NCBI GenBank assembly: GCA_965229645.1
Contig: OZ245893.1
Coordinates: 1,736,001-1,800,000, forward strand
Direction: 5' to 3'
DNA from: CAXQZM01 sp965229645
GTDB taxonomy: Bacteria > Pseudomonadota > Alphaproteobacteria > UBA7985
Length of the DNA stretch: 64,000 nucleotides
The position numbers were made by a program, and so were the translations under genes. Shown piece by piece: positions 43,624-52,879 of this stretch (position 1 is its first letter; the number at the start of each line of letters is the position of its first letter). The notes below the pieces were generated by a model, which saw only the letters and a list, made by a program, of their open reading frames with translations, made no database searches and was not told the origin of the DNA.

Positions 43624-44271
43624 ATGCGCGAAGACACAGCAGGAAAAACACGCAGCCGCGATGCCTTGGCGACGCAAACCAGTATCCTGGCGGCGGCGAA
43701 GCACGAGTTTGCCGCCCATGGCCTCGGCGGCGCGCGGGTCGACGCCATTGCCGAGCGTTCGCGCGCCAGCAAGCGGATGATCTATCACTATTTTGGGTCA
43801 AAAGAAAAATTGTTCACAGCGGTTTTGGAAGCCGCCTATCTGCATATCCGCACCGCCGAGCAGAACTTGCAGCTCGACCACCTCCCGCCCCGCCAAGCCC
43901 TGGAAACCCTCGTGACCTTCACCTGGAACTACTATCTGGCGCATCCTGAGTTCATCACCTTGGTCAACAGCGAAAATCTGCACCAGGCCCGACACTTGAA
44001 AGCGTCAAAAAAGATTCGCGCCGCCAATCGAACCTTTGTCACTATGGTCCAGCGCATCTTGGACCGCGGCGTTGCCGAAGGGGTTTTTCGACCCCATGTC
44101 GACCCGATCCAACTCAATATCACCATCGCCGCCCTTGGGTACTACTACCTGACCAATCGGCACACGGGGGCCATCGTTTTTGAACGCGACTTCACCGCCC
44201 CCGAGGCCCTCGACGCGCGCCTGGCCTTCAATCTCGAAACCATCGCGCGTCTCGTCGCCGCCGACTCTTGA
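43624..44271 (+). CDS. TetR-family transcriptional regulator
   Basis: This 215-residue protein has an N-terminal TetR DNA-binding domain: RDALATQTSILAAAKHEFAA, HGLGGARVDAIAERSRASKR, MIYHYFGSKEKLF. The C-terminal ligand domain includes AHPEFITLVNSENLHQARHL, as in the NicS/RutR-like group with a TetR_C domain. It is divergent from the TRAP-TAXI operon and probably represses it. The convergent neighbour is the last gene of the F420 operon. Confidence 0.9.
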   Translation: MREDTAGKTRSRDALATQTSILAAAKHEFAAHGLGGARVDAIAERSRASKRMIYHYFGSKEKLFTAVLEAAYLHIRTAEQNLQLDHLPPRQALETLVTFTWNYYLAHPEFITLVNSENLHQARHLKASKKIRAANRTFVTMVQRILDRGVAEGVFRPHVDPIQLNITIAALGYYYLTNRHTGAIVFERDFTAPEALDARLAFNLETIARLVAADS

Positions 44272-44340
44272 GGCTCTACCTGCGGCCTGTCACAGCAGGC
44301 AAACAGGTCATTGCAACAACGGCCCGTCTTGGGTTCGGAG

Positions 44341-45342
44341 TTATCTGAACGCAGGGATCACCGTCTTGCCGTACTCGGCAATGATTTCCTCTTCCTCGCC
44401 ATTGTCCAGGTAGATGTTAAACTGCGTAATGCCCGCATCTTGCAAGGTCTTGATCTTGCTGATGTGGTCGTCGGGCGTTCCTAAGACCGCAAAACCGTCG
44501 ATGATATCGTCGGTGATAAAGTCGAGGTACGGATTGTCCGACTGACCGTGCTTGGAATAGTCATAGCCTTTGCGGTCTTTGATATAGGCGGTCAGGGCGG
44601 CGGGAATATCTTCCCGGTCCGTGCCGTATTTTTCGACGATGTCGGCAACATGGTTCCCGACCATGGCGGGGAACCAGCGGGTCGCCTCCCGACACGTGTC
44701 CATATCCCCAAAATAGGCGGGCGCCGCCGCCATGATGCGATAGGACGACATGTCGCGCCCTGCGGCTTTGCCCGCCGCCACAGCCTGACTGGCCAGCCAC
44801 TTGCAAATCGCAGGTTCGGCGACTTGCAGGATCAGGCCGTCGCCCATGCGCCCCGCACTGTCCAGCGCCTTGGGGCCGTAGGCCGCAACCCAAACGGGCA
44901 GTTCGTAGCCCTGAGCCCAGGGGAACTGGATTGGGTTGGGAACGTCGCCGTACTGGCGTTCCTCACCACGGACCAGGGCTTTGACCACCTCGATGAACTC
45001 GTCCATCTTTTTTAACATGGCAGGCTTGCGGCCCATGACGCGCACCGCGCTGTCGCCGCGACCGACGCCGATGTCAAACCGACCCCCCGACTGCAGCGCG
45101 AGGGAGCCAAAGAGCGAGGCGGCGTGCGACCACTCGCGCGTGTTGGGGTTGGTTACGCAAGGCCCAAAACGCATTTTTTCGGTATGTTCCATGCACATGG
45201 CCATGGCGGGATAAGATTCCCGCCACAAAATGTGGCTGTCGTAAAACCAGCAGTAGGTAAAGCCTGCCGCCTCAGCTTGCGCGACCAATTTGCGCGCGCG
45301 CTCGGGCGCGACAACGCCCTTAAATGTGATGCCAAATTCCAT
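44341..45342 (-). CDS. Luciferase-like F420-dependent oxidoreductase (TIGR03842-like)
   Basis: This 333-residue LLM-class enzyme has MEFGITFKGVVAPERARKLV, AGFTYCWFYDSHILWRESYP, RFGPCVTNPNTREWSHAASL, GRFDIGVGRGDSAVRVMGRK and ELPVWVAAYGPKALDSAGRM. These match the F420-associated CPS_4043-type subfamily of luciferase-like proteins. The fold uses a TIM barrel to bind F420 and transfers hydride to an unknown substrate. It is the last gene of the F420 operon, 39 bp after npdG, and is therefore the most likely client of the cofactor made here. Confidence 0.88.
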   Translation of the reverse strand: MEFGITFKGVVAPERARKLVAQAEAAGFTYCWFYDSHILWRESYPAMAMCMEHTEKMRFGPCVTNPNTREWSHAASLFGSLALQSGGRFDIGVGRGDSAVRVMGRKPAMLKKMDEFIEVVKALVRGEERQYGDVPNPIQFPWAQGYELPVWVAAYGPKALDSAGRMGDGLILQVAEPAICKWLASQAVAAGKAAGRDMSSYRIMAAAPAYFGDMDTCREATRWFPAMVGNHVADIVEKYGTDREDIPAALTAYIKDRKGYDYSKHGQSDNPYLDFITDDIIDGFAVLGTPDDHISKIKTLQDAGITQFNIYLDNGEEEEIIAEYGKTVIPAFR

Positions 45343-45381
45343 AGAGTCCTCCAGGTTAGGGGTGGGGTTTAAGATAAGTGA

Positions 45382-46050
45382 TTAGGATTCAGGGGCCCAG
45401 ATACGGATGCCCGCGTGACGGAACGGGACGGCCTTGGATATGTTGAGCCGGATCAGGATCGGCGTGATCGCCTCAATACAACGGGCCGCCTCGCCGTCGC
45501 CCGCGTTGTAGGCGGTAAGGCCGAGTGTTTCGACCAGCTCCATGACCCGTTTGCGCGCGGCCAAGGCGTTGCCGCACACCAAGACATCGCAATTGATCGG
45601 GCTTTCGAGGTCGTTCAAAATATGGGCCGATACGTTGTGAAGGGCGCCAACGACGGGAACGTCAGGCCCAAGGATGGCTTGCGCCGCTTCCGTCGCCGAG
45701 CCCTCGGGCGGCATGGCGACCTTTTTGGGGTCGCCCTCCTTCAGGGGCACGACGATGTCGATCAGAATTTTGCCTGACAGGCCTGGCGCAATGGCCTCGA
45801 GTGTCGAATTGTGGCCGGCCCAAGGCACGGCCAAGATCACCATCTCGGTCGCTGCCGCCACCGCGTCTGCGTTGGAACAGCCTGCAATAGCAGCGCTGCC
45901 CGCGGGGAGTTTGGCCGTCAATTCCTCGGCAATCTCCGCCGCGCGCGCGCCCTCGCGCGACCCGAGCGCCACGGGCACTCCCGCCCGCGCAAAGCGCAGC
46001 GCCAGCCCCTGTCCTTGGGGGCCTGTGCCGCCCAAAATAGCCAGTGTCAT
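45382..46050 (-). CDS. npdG: NADPH-dependent F420 reductase
   Basis: This 222-residue protein has the NADP-binding fold MTLAILGGTGPQGQGLALRF, followed by VALGSREGARAAEIAEEL, EMVILAVPWAGHNSTLEAI, LIDIVVPLKEGDPKKVAMP, VVGALHNVSAHILNDLESPI and DVLVCGNALAARKRVMELVE. These are the blocks of F420-NADP oxidoreductases, which exchange hydride between NADPH and F420. The ATG at 46050 overlaps the cofE stop (ATGA). A longer frame upstream is not supported by the family. Confidence 0.92.
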   Translation of the reverse strand: MTLAILGGTGPQGQGLALRFARAGVPVALGSREGARAAEIAEELTAKLPAGSAAIAGCSNADAVAAATEMVILAVPWAGHNSTLEAIAPGLSGKILIDIVVPLKEGDPKKVAMPPEGSATEAAQAILGPDVPVVGALHNVSAHILNDLESPINCDVLVCGNALAARKRVMELVETLGLTAYNAGDGEAARCIEAITPILIRLNISKAVPFRHAGIRIWAPES

Positions 46051-46823
46051 CGAAACATATCCTCCGTGCTTGTGCGCACCAGATCGCGCGCGGTTGTCGT
46101 GGGGTGCGGTGTCCAATCGATACCGCGAACCACCACCAGGGGGGTTTTGCCCGCCTTGGACACGACCAACCCTGAGGCCGCGGCGAGTTCGTCAGAAAAA
46201 GCGGGCTCGGTCACGTGGAGCGGGCGTCCCCAGGCATCTTTGCGCCCAACTTCGGAGTGTTTGGCGGGCACTTGGTAGAGGCCAATGGCAACATTGACCT
46301 GTCCGCGCCGCCAAGGCCGTCCAAAGGTATCGGTAATGACCACCCCAAGCGTCACGCCAAAGCGCGTTTCAAGGGCGCGCCCAAGGGTTGCGGCGCTGCG
46401 ATCGGGCGCATCGGGCAAGGTGATCACGGTTCCCGCCAAAGTGTTCGACTCGTCCACGCCCGCATTGGCGGCAATGAACCCGAGCTTGTGTTGGCAAATC
46501 ATGGTGCCTTGCCGCTGCTCGGGTCGTTTCCATGTTTTGACCACACGTTGCGATTGCGACAGCACCACTTCGACCTTGGCAGGGTCCTTATTCAAGGCCT
46601 GCGCATAGTCGCGCGCCGCAGCAGAGGGGACAACATCACGCAAGGCGATGACCTTGCCTTCGGCTTTGGAAACGACCTTATGGGCCAGGCAGAGAATATC
46701 GCCCGTTTCCACACCGCCGATTCGCGCCAGGCCGTCACCCAAGATGTTCGCCAAGGCATCACCTGGGTGAATGTCGGGAATCCCTGGGACGGGCAGGACA
46801 CGAATGCCAGGGCTTGATTTCAT
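46047..46823 (-). CDS. cofE: Coenzyme F420-0:L-glutamate ligase
   Basis: This protein of about 258 residues has IHPGDALANILGDGLARIGG, ETGDILCLAHKVVSKAEGKV, SQSQRVVKTWKRPEQRQGTM, GFIAANAGVDESN and VVITDTFGRPWRRGQVNVAI, the conserved blocks of CofE, which adds glutamates to F420-0 using GTP. The ATG at 46823 is preceded by AAAGGG at good spacing. An ATG at 46838, overlapping the cofC stop as ATGA, would add 5 residues and is also possible. It stands alone, without the C-terminal reductase domain found in mycobacterial FbiB. Confidence 0.92.
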   Translation of the reverse strand: MKSSPGIRVLPVPGIPDIHPGDALANILGDGLARIGGVETGDILCLAHKVVSKAEGKVIALRDVVPSAAARDYAQALNKDPAKVEVVLSQSQRVVKTWKRPEQRQGTMICQHKLGFIAANAGVDESNTLAGTVITLPDAPDRSAATLGRALETRFGVTLGVVITDTFGRPWRRGQVNVAIGLYQVPAKHSEVGRKDAWGRPLHVTEPAFSDELAAASGLVVSKAGKTPLVVVRGIDWTPHPTTTARDLVRTSTEDMFR

Positions 46824-46834
46824 GGGGGGCCCTT

Positions 46835-47449
46835 TCATGGGCACACCGCACGCATGGCGGGCACTTGAACCAGGGCGCGGCTCAAGTCTTCGCAATGGTC
46901 AAGATCGAACTGAAGGCTAGCGAGAGGCATCCATCGCGGGGCCAGCCCCGCCGCTTCGGCGGCGGCAAAATGCGCCAAAGCCGAGGCAGGCCCATAGCGA
47001 AAATCAATGGCGTCGGGCGGGGACAGCAACAAGGCGTTGGTTCCTTGATCGGCCGAGGGGCAGATGGTCACCTGGGCGGGGCTCTGCAAAAAATCCAACA
47101 GCTCGTCTTGGGTTGGGGCGACAAGATCCGCGGGGATCACGCACAGGCGCGCGTACCCGCGACCGATAGCCCATTGCGACGCGGCGTACACACTCTCGCA
47201 AAGATCGGGCGGGCTCGGCTCCACGATAGGATAGGCGCCAAACTCCTGCGCCAGTGCGAGGGTTTCTGCCGCCTGGGTGACAACGGCAAGGTCCGCCCCC
47301 GCGGTCGCCGCCACGTTCTGCAACAATTCCAGCGTGCGCCGATACAAAAGACGCGCCAGTTTGTGCCGCGCCGATGGCGACAAAGTGGTCGCCAGACGGG
47401 TCTTGGCCAATGCGGGGTCCTTCATGGGAACGGTGATCAGGGTGTTCAT
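46835..47449 (-). CDS. cofC: 2-phospho-L-lactate (or phosphoenolpyruvate) guanylyltransferase
   Basis: This 204-residue nucleotidyltransferase has TLITVPMKDPALAKTRLATT at the start, CVIPADLVAPTQDELLDFL and TICPSADQGTNALLLSPPDA, RYGPASALAHFAAAEAAG, all typical of CofC/FbiD. It activates a phosphorylated C3 acid with GTP for CofD. Which acid is used (2-phospholactate, phosphoenolpyruvate or 3-phosphoglycerate) cannot be read with confidence. Both ends overlap neighbouring cof genes by a few bases. Confidence 0.9.
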   Translation of the reverse strand: MNTLITVPMKDPALAKTRLATTLSPSARHKLARLLYRRTLELLQNVAATAGADLAVVTQAAETLALAQEFGAYPIVEPSPPDLCESVYAASQWAIGRGYARLCVIPADLVAPTQDELLDFLQSPAQVTICPSADQGTNALLLSPPDAIDFRYGPASALAHFAAAEAAGLAPRWMPLASLQFDLDHCEDLSRALVQVPAMRAVCP

Positions 47450-48390
47450 ACCCCCTCCCGACGGGCCGACGCCACGGCAAGAACTTCCCGCGCCAGCCGC
47501 GCCTTGTCCTCAATCTTGCCCATATAGGTATCGGTACAATGGGGCGCGATGGCAAGCGCGGCGATTGGGCCAGCCAAGGCACGGTCTTTGGTATCGATCA
47601 GAAAGTCTGTCACCAGTCCCTCATAAAGTCGCGCTACGCCGAGCGCATCGGCTTGGTGGCCCAGCGCGCGCATCATGCGGTCGGCAGGCCCTTTCACGGC
47701 CTGGCCCGCGATCAGCGGCGAAACGCCGACAATGGGCGCCGAGGCCGCGCTCAAAGCGGCGCGAATCCCAGGAATCTCAAGGATCGGCGCGATACTGGCC
47801 AGGGGGTTGGACGGTGCGATGACCAACACATCCGCCTGCGCAATACTCATTCTGGCTTCGGGCGTCATCCGTGCATGCTGGAGGCCCTCGTAGGCCAGAT
47901 CCAGGATCTTGGGCGCGCAACGATCGCGCACAAAATACTCTTGAAAGCTCTGCCACCCTGCTGACGTTCGCACGCGGGTTTGCACGCGATCATCGGTCGG
48001 TAGAACGATGTGGGCGGGGACGTCGAACTGGCGCGCGACATGGGCGACGATCTGGCTGCGACGCTCCCCAGATCGCAGGCGATGGGTTCGGTAAATATGC
48101 AGGCCAAAATCACGATCCCCCAGAAACATCCACGTTTCAGCGCCGAGGTCCGCGAGGGTATCGAGCGCGCGGCGCCCCTCATCGGCACGGCCCCAGCCCT
48201 GCGCCCGATCAATTCGACCCGATAGGGTGTAAATCATCGTATCGATATCGGGCGAAACCCAGAGCCCATGGAATTCGTCATCGTCCGCCACATTGCCAAG
48301 GATGGTCAAGTCCACCCCCGCCAGCGCGACAAACCCTTCGGCCAACTTGGCGCCCCCAACCCCGCCTGCCAGTAAAGTAACGCGCGTCAT
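47446..48390 (-). CDS. cofD: 2-phospho-L-lactate transferase
   Basis: This 314-residue protein has VTLLAGGVGGAKLAEGFVAL at the start, LGNVADDDEFHGLWVSPDID, TMIYTLSGRIDRAQGWGRAD, ETWMFLGDRDFGLHIYRTHR, VIAPSNPLASIAPILEIPG and VGVSPLIAGQAVKGPADRMM. These are the CofD/FbiA blocks. It joins the activated phospho-acid to FO, giving F420-0 or its dehydro form. It overlaps cofH and cofC by 4 bases each. Confidence 0.94.
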   Translation of the reverse strand: MTRVTLLAGGVGGAKLAEGFVALAGVDLTILGNVADDDEFHGLWVSPDIDTMIYTLSGRIDRAQGWGRADEGRRALDTLADLGAETWMFLGDRDFGLHIYRTHRLRSGERRSQIVAHVARQFDVPAHIVLPTDDRVQTRVRTSAGWQSFQEYFVRDRCAPKILDLAYEGLQHARMTPEARMSIAQADVLVIAPSNPLASIAPILEIPGIRAALSAASAPIVGVSPLIAGQAVKGPADRMMRALGHQADALGVARLYEGLVTDFLIDTKDRALAGPIAALAIAPHCTDTYMGKIEDKARLAREVLAVASARREGV

Positions 48391-49655
48391 CTCGCGCCTT
48401 CGGGAACCGTGTTTAGGAACGCAAGGGGGCCTGCGCCCAGGCGCGGCACCAAAGGGGCCAGGGCGCTGGGATCGTGATCGTCAAACACCTCAATCGGGCC
48501 ATAGAGCGTGGTCCGTTGTATGGGGACGCGCCCCGCAGAGCGGATCAAAGTGCAAAGCTCGCGCGCCGTCATTTCTTGGCCGTGACGCGACCCTGCCGCG
48601 CGCGAAATGCTCTCGTTCATCAAGCATCCGCCCAAATCGTTGGCCCCGCACCTTAGGACTTGGCGCGCGTGCTCGGGACCGAGCTTGGTCCAACTGACCT
48701 GAATATTGTCGATAAAACCGTGCAGCATGAGGCGGGCGACGGCGTGCATGAGCCCGACCTCGTGCGCCGTCGGGCCTGGGCGAACCGCCTCGGGGTCTAG
48801 GGTGTAGAGCGGGCTTTCGGTATGAACGAAACTGAGCGGCACCAACTCGGTGAACCCCCCCGTATCGCGCTGAATCGACCGCAGCCGCGCGAGGTGGGCG
48901 GCCCAGTGCGACGGGCCGTCAACGTGCCCGTACATGATGGTGGCCGTCGTCGGCAGGCCGACGCCGTGGGCGGCGCGAACGATCGTTTCCCACGCGTCGG
49001 CGCTCAGTTTGTTTTGGGTCAATTGTTGCCGGACTTCCGTGTCCAAAATCTCGGCAGCGGTTCCAGGCATGGACCCTAGGCCGCAGGCCTTCAAATCGGC
49101 GATGAAATCGGCATAGCCCATGCGACGCTTGCGCGCGCCGTACCAGACCTCAAACGGGGAAAAGGCATGGATATGCAGGTCGGGGACGGCGTCCTTGATC
49201 GCCAACACCAGGTCGCGGTAATAGGTGCCAGGCATCTTGGGATGCAGCCCCCCCTGAATGCAAACTTCGGTGCCGCCGCGATCCCAAGCCTCCTGCGCCC
49301 GCCGCGCGACTTCGCTGGGCGACAGCCAGATGGCATCGGCGTCCTCCTTGCGTTTGGCAAAGCCGCAAAAGCGGCACCCCATGTAGCAGACGTTCGTGAA
49401 GTTGATGTTGCGGTTGACCACAAAGCTGACCTGGTCGCCGTTCACTTGCGCCCGCACCGCATCGGCGGTGGCGTAGATCGCGTTCCGGTTCGCGGCGGCC
49501 GCAGGCGCGCGCTGGTCAAACAGAAGCTTGCCATCGGCCTCGCTGATCTCTTGGCCGTGCCAGGCGTCGGTCAGGATGCGCTGTACCTCAGGACTTGCCA
49601 GATCAAGGGCGGCCTGCAGCGCTGAGCCGTCTTCTTGGGCCATGATGCGCAGCAT
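48387..49655 (-). CDS. cofH: FO synthase subunit 2 (radical SAM)
   Basis: This 422-residue radical SAM protein has the cluster motif CYMGCRFCGF (C-x3-C-x2-C), NRNINFTNV before it, EVCIQGGLHPKMPGTYYRDL, HIHAFSPFEVWYGARKRRM, GSMPGTAAEILDTEVR and TATIMYGHVDGPSHWAAHL. This set identifies CofH, which with CofG builds the deazaflavin FO from tyrosine and a flavin precursor. The first base of its ATG is the last base of the cofG stop (TGATG). It is separate from CofG, unlike the fused FbiC of actinobacteria. Confidence 0.94.
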   Translation of the reverse strand: MLRIMAQEDGSALQAALDLASPEVQRILTDAWHGQEISEADGKLLFDQRAPAAAANRNAIYATADAVRAQVNGDQVSFVVNRNINFTNVCYMGCRFCGFAKRKEDADAIWLSPSEVARRAQEAWDRGGTEVCIQGGLHPKMPGTYYRDLVLAIKDAVPDLHIHAFSPFEVWYGARKRRMGYADFIADLKACGLGSMPGTAAEILDTEVRQQLTQNKLSADAWETIVRAAHGVGLPTTATIMYGHVDGPSHWAAHLARLRSIQRDTGGFTELVPLSFVHTESPLYTLDPEAVRPGPTAHEVGLMHAVARLMLHGFIDNIQVSWTKLGPEHARQVLRCGANDLGGCLMNESISRAAGSRHGQEMTARELCTLIRSAGRVPIQRTTLYGPIEVFDDHDPSALAPLVPRLGAGPLAFLNTVPEGAR

Positions 49656-50821
49656 CAGGCGGCGACCTGCAGGGTTTGATCGGCGGCCAAGCCATCGTCG
49701 CGCGCCATGGACCGAACCCGCGCCGCGAGCCGTGGGTCCAAGTAGGCCGACCGCGCCGTGATGAAGCGCGGATAGACCGTCAGCCGCTCCTGCAATTCAA
49801 AGCCCGCCTGCGCGCACCTTTGGCGCAAGGTCTCGACCTCAGGCCAGGCGTGCTGGGGATTGATAAAGTCGATGGTCACGGGGCTGATGCCGCCCCAATC
49901 GTTGATGCCCGCCGCCAAATACGCCATGTGGCGATCGTGCAAGTTCGGCGGGGCTTGCAAACTGATCTCTGGGGGGAGAATCAGCCGGGCGGCGGCAAGG
50001 GTGCGCAACATATCTGGCAGGGTCGGTTCGGGGTGCGCTGCCATGTCGATGCCAGGTTTGCGCTGAAAATTCTGAATGATGACCTCTTGGATATGGCTGT
50101 GCCGCGCGTGGGCCGCATTGATGGCGTACAAGGCCTCAAGGCGCTCGGCCCAGGTCTCGCCGATGCCGATTAACAACCCCGTCGTAAAGGGCACGTGCTT
50201 TTGTCCCGCACGCTCCAGTGTCCTTAAGCGTTGCAGGGGCACCTTGTCGGGGCAGGCAAAGTGGGGCATGCCTGGCCCGTTTAGGCGCTTGCTGATCGTT
50301 TCCAGCATCAGGCCCATGGAGGCGCTGACGGGCCGCAGTCGATCAATTTCTGCGCCCGAAAGGGTGCCTGCGTTGACATGGGGCAGGAGCCGCGTCTCAG
50401 CTAAGATCAGCGCGCACATGTCCGCCAGATAGTCGGTCATGCGCGCGTACCCCAAGCGCCCCAGCGCATCTCGCGCCGCCTGGTAGCGGAGTTCAGGTTT
50501 TTCGCCGAGGCTGAACAGCAACTCCTTGCAACCTTTGGCTTCGCCTTCCCGCGCCTGACGCAGAACCTGATCGGGCGTCATGATCCGCGCTGCAGGGTCG
50601 CTCGGGGCTTTGACAAAAGTACAGTAACCGCAAGTGTCGCGGCACATGTTGGTCAAGGGCACGAAAACTTTGCGGGAATAGGTAACCCGGCGTCCCCAGG
50701 ACGCATCCCGCTTCGCGGCCGCTGCAGCCATTAGCGCGTCTAAGGGGGCGTTCTGCAGATCCATCTCCCCTGCCTCCGCATGGCGGCCAGGGCGATGCTG
50801 CACACTCTTTTGAAGGATCAT
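49655..50821 (-). CDS. cofG: FO synthase subunit 1 (radical SAM)
   Basis: This 388-residue radical SAM protein has VTYSRKVFVPLTNMCRDTCG with CRDTCGYCTF (C-x3-C-x2-C), CKELLFSLGEKPELRYQAAR, LLPHVNAGTLSGAEIDRLRP, VPFTTGLLIGIGETWAERLE and NLHDRHMAYLAAGINDWGGI, the CofG pattern. It is the first gene of the F420 operon. The ATG at 50821 has GGAGGT five bases upstream; a later ATG at 50764 also has a purine-rich leader. IS66 debris begins only about 60-100 bp upstream, so the promoter is short or partly supplied by IS DNA. Confidence 0.94.
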   Translation of the reverse strand: MILQKSVQHRPGRHAEAGEMDLQNAPLDALMAAAAAKRDASWGRRVTYSRKVFVPLTNMCRDTCGYCTFVKAPSDPAARIMTPDQVLRQAREGEAKGCKELLFSLGEKPELRYQAARDALGRLGYARMTDYLADMCALILAETRLLPHVNAGTLSGAEIDRLRPVSASMGLMLETISKRLNGPGMPHFACPDKVPLQRLRTLERAGQKHVPFTTGLLIGIGETWAERLEALYAINAAHARHSHIQEVIIQNFQRKPGIDMAAHPEPTLPDMLRTLAAARLILPPEISLQAPPNLHDRHMAYLAAGINDWGGISPVTIDFINPQHAWPEVETLRQRCAQAGFELQERLTVYPRFITARSAYLDPRLAARVRSMARDDGLAADQTLQVAA

Positions 50822-50929
50822 AGATACCTCCGAACCGCGTTTTGTGAGTGTGCATTTTTGCAGAATTCCCGATCATGGGTCAACTATTTTTTACCAATCG
50901 GACAAATTTTTCTGAGTTGCTTCGGCCTG

Positions 50930-51213
50930 GTCCCTATGGGACACTTCCTTCCCAGACCCATGAATTTCCCAAACTGCATATCTTTGAGCCAGTCGTGAAG
51001 CGTGGCCGCGCTCAGCGCATACCAACGCGTGACTTGCGCCACTAAAACACCTGGAACTCTGGCTTGATCGCAAATCTCTAGATTCTCCGCAGCCGACCAA
51101 CGTCGACGTTTGCGCCGATCCAACATGACTTGCCTCCTTCAAGTGTCCACTCAGTTGAGCGGGCACTTAGCAAGCTAAATCGTCAGCGCCGGAGCGCCTA
51201 CAGCGGACGCTCA
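50930..51213 (-). pseudogene. IS66 TnpA 5' fragment with element end
   Basis: From 51126 leftwards, RRRWSAAENLEICDQARVPG, VAQVTRWYALSAATLHDWLK matches the TnpA at 5759-6199, then the similarity ends near 50930. At 51171-51213 the element end (read inward GTGAGCGTCCGCTGTAGGCG) corresponds to that at 6292. The remaining IS66 genes are missing. Confidence 0.8.
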
Positions 51214-51261
51214 CGCTTGAGATACTCGAGACTCTTTCCAGGTTAGTGCTAGCCCTTGACT

Positions 51262-52249
51262 AGACCTGCTTCATAATTGGTTGATTTTTCTGATTTTCTT
51301 TGCGCGAGCCCAATTTTCGTGGTTATGTACGGATCATGAAAGCCCTGAAAGTCCTCAAAAAGTAACCGCGCCAGTTTTACCGCCTCTCTGGGATCAGATT
51401 ATCTGATTTTTAGCAGCTCGTTTTGGAGGTGAAACCTCTCTGGGAAGCCCATAATCTGCGCCGCCTCTCTCGAGAGGACCGAAAGCGAGCAATTGGCGCG
51501 GGTCGTCGCTACCGATTAGGGTTCGAGGAGATGCTTCTTCTTTGTCTGATTTACTATCGAACTTACATCAACCATGAGTTTTTGGGACTCATATTTGGGG
51601 TTTCAGACAGTACAAGCATTCGCGCTACAAATACGATCTCTAAACTCCTTGCAGGTCATTTTAATATGCCTGAGCGCAAAGTCCGCTTAAGCGAAGAGGA
51701 AAAGCAAGACTTGCTGTATCTGATTATTGATGGCACCGAACGCCCGATCCAACGTCCCAAGACAGCAAAGAATCGCAAGCAGCACTATTCTGGCAAGAAA
51801 AAGCGCCACACTCATGTCCATCAGATTGTCACTGACAACAAGGGACGTATCCTTGCCTGTGGGCCCGCTCAGCAAGGACGAAAACATGACAAGAAGATTT
51901 ATGATGATAGTCAACTGGAGAAGCCGCCAGATACTCTTGTTTTGGGAGATCTGGCATACCAAGGTACCTCATGCGAGGTGCCGATAAAGAAATCAAAAAA
52001 TAGACCACTTAGCCGTAAAGATAAATCCTATAATCGTTGGTTTAACTCCATGCGTATAACAGCAGAGCACGCAATTGGTCGAATGAAAAAATTCAACATT
52101 TTCTCCGATACTTCCAGAGGAAATCGTCATGAAAATATGATTGCAAAAAATATTGCAGGTTTAGCGAATATGAATTTGAAAATTTGCCAAAATTGGGGGG
52201 GTAGAGAGAAGGCCGTTTCCAATTTTTCATGCTATTGAGAATCGGGTCT
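51262..52249 (+). mobile_element. IS5-family element, copy 2 (inactive)
   Basis: The ends AGACCTGCTTC and GAATCGGGTCT and the whole sequence are nearly identical to copy 1. It has no clear 3-bp target duplication. It separates IS66 debris from an IS21 end. Confidence 0.88.
51336..52238 (+). pseudogene. IS5-family transposase with two nonsense codons and lost stop
   Basis: Compared with copy 1, codon 10 has become TAA (AAGTAACCG) and codon 26 TAG (GATTTTTAGCAG). The normal stop after NMNLKIC has become CAA so that the frame reads on to 52238. The three DDE blocks remain (LIIDGTERP, VLGDLAYQG, AEHAIGRMKKF). An internal start at 51423 would lack the N-terminal DNA-binding part. Confidence 0.9.
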
Positions 52250-52251
52250 CT

Positions 52252-52356
52252 TAACTTCCATAGTTTCATCCTGTTCTAACATCGCGCTTCCTCCTTGTTG
52301 AGGAATACACTGTAACAGGGGGTCAATTTTTTCCCGCTTCAGGGGTCAATTTTAAC
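52252..52356 (-). pseudogene. IS21-family end with start of istA
   Basis: Reading leftwards there is TGTTACAGTG, a strong AAGGAGG, then ATG at 52282 with MLEQDETMEVK before the IS5-type element cuts it. The outer sequence TGTAACAGGGGGTCAATTTT with a second GGGGTCAATTTT is typical of IS21 ends. Only about 100 bp remain. Confidence 0.6.
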
Positions 52357-52362
52357 CTCTTG

Positions 52363-52879
52363 CTAACACACCTCGATGGGCAGACTGTCCACATCAAGGG
52401 TCAGATATCGAGGGCGGTGTCCCCGACGCTCGGCCCGCAGGCGACGGCCAGTCAGTTCCATCACGCTCTCGCGCAAGACCTGAAGGTTGGCTTCGCTGGA
52501 GAGCAAATCAACCAACCGCGACAAGGTAGGCCCGCGAGGGCAGATGGCGCTCTTGGTCCAGAGGCGCTGTGCTGCGCCTGCACGAAGTTGACAGCCGAAA
52601 CGCTGGATCATAGCGCAGTGCATCAGCATCGTCCTGATCACGCCAACCCTGAGCCAAAAGCAGAACCCTCGTTCGCAAGAGTTCAGGCAAAGAATAAGTT
52701 ACAAGGTGGGAACGGCGCGTATCCTCAAGCCGAGCCGTCAGCCACGAGATGATACCTGAGCGCTCCATCAACTCGCGCTGCACAATGGCTCCCCCATCTC
52801 CGCTCAGATGCTCAGCCCGGCTCTCCACGGAAAGACTCTGGTTGAATGATGTTGTGAATAGAGGTAGTGTTTCACCCAT
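52363..52879 (-). pseudogene. IS1380-family transposase, 5' part, frameshifted
   Basis: The start MGETLPLFTTSFNQSL, then GGAIVQRELMERSGIISWLT, LLLAQGWRDQDDADALRYDP is followed after a frameshift near 52600 by LVDLLSSEANLQVLRESVME and YLTLDVDSLPIEV, where it is cut. It is the longest of three IS1380 fragments in the window (others 6360-6525 and 33440-33715). Confidence 0.85.

Noticed and set aside
1907..52249. The two IS5-type copies as ends of a 50-kb composite transposon
   Set aside because: The second copy has two nonsense codons, the flanks show no shared duplication, and the interior is ordinary metabolic DNA with many unrelated IS elements.
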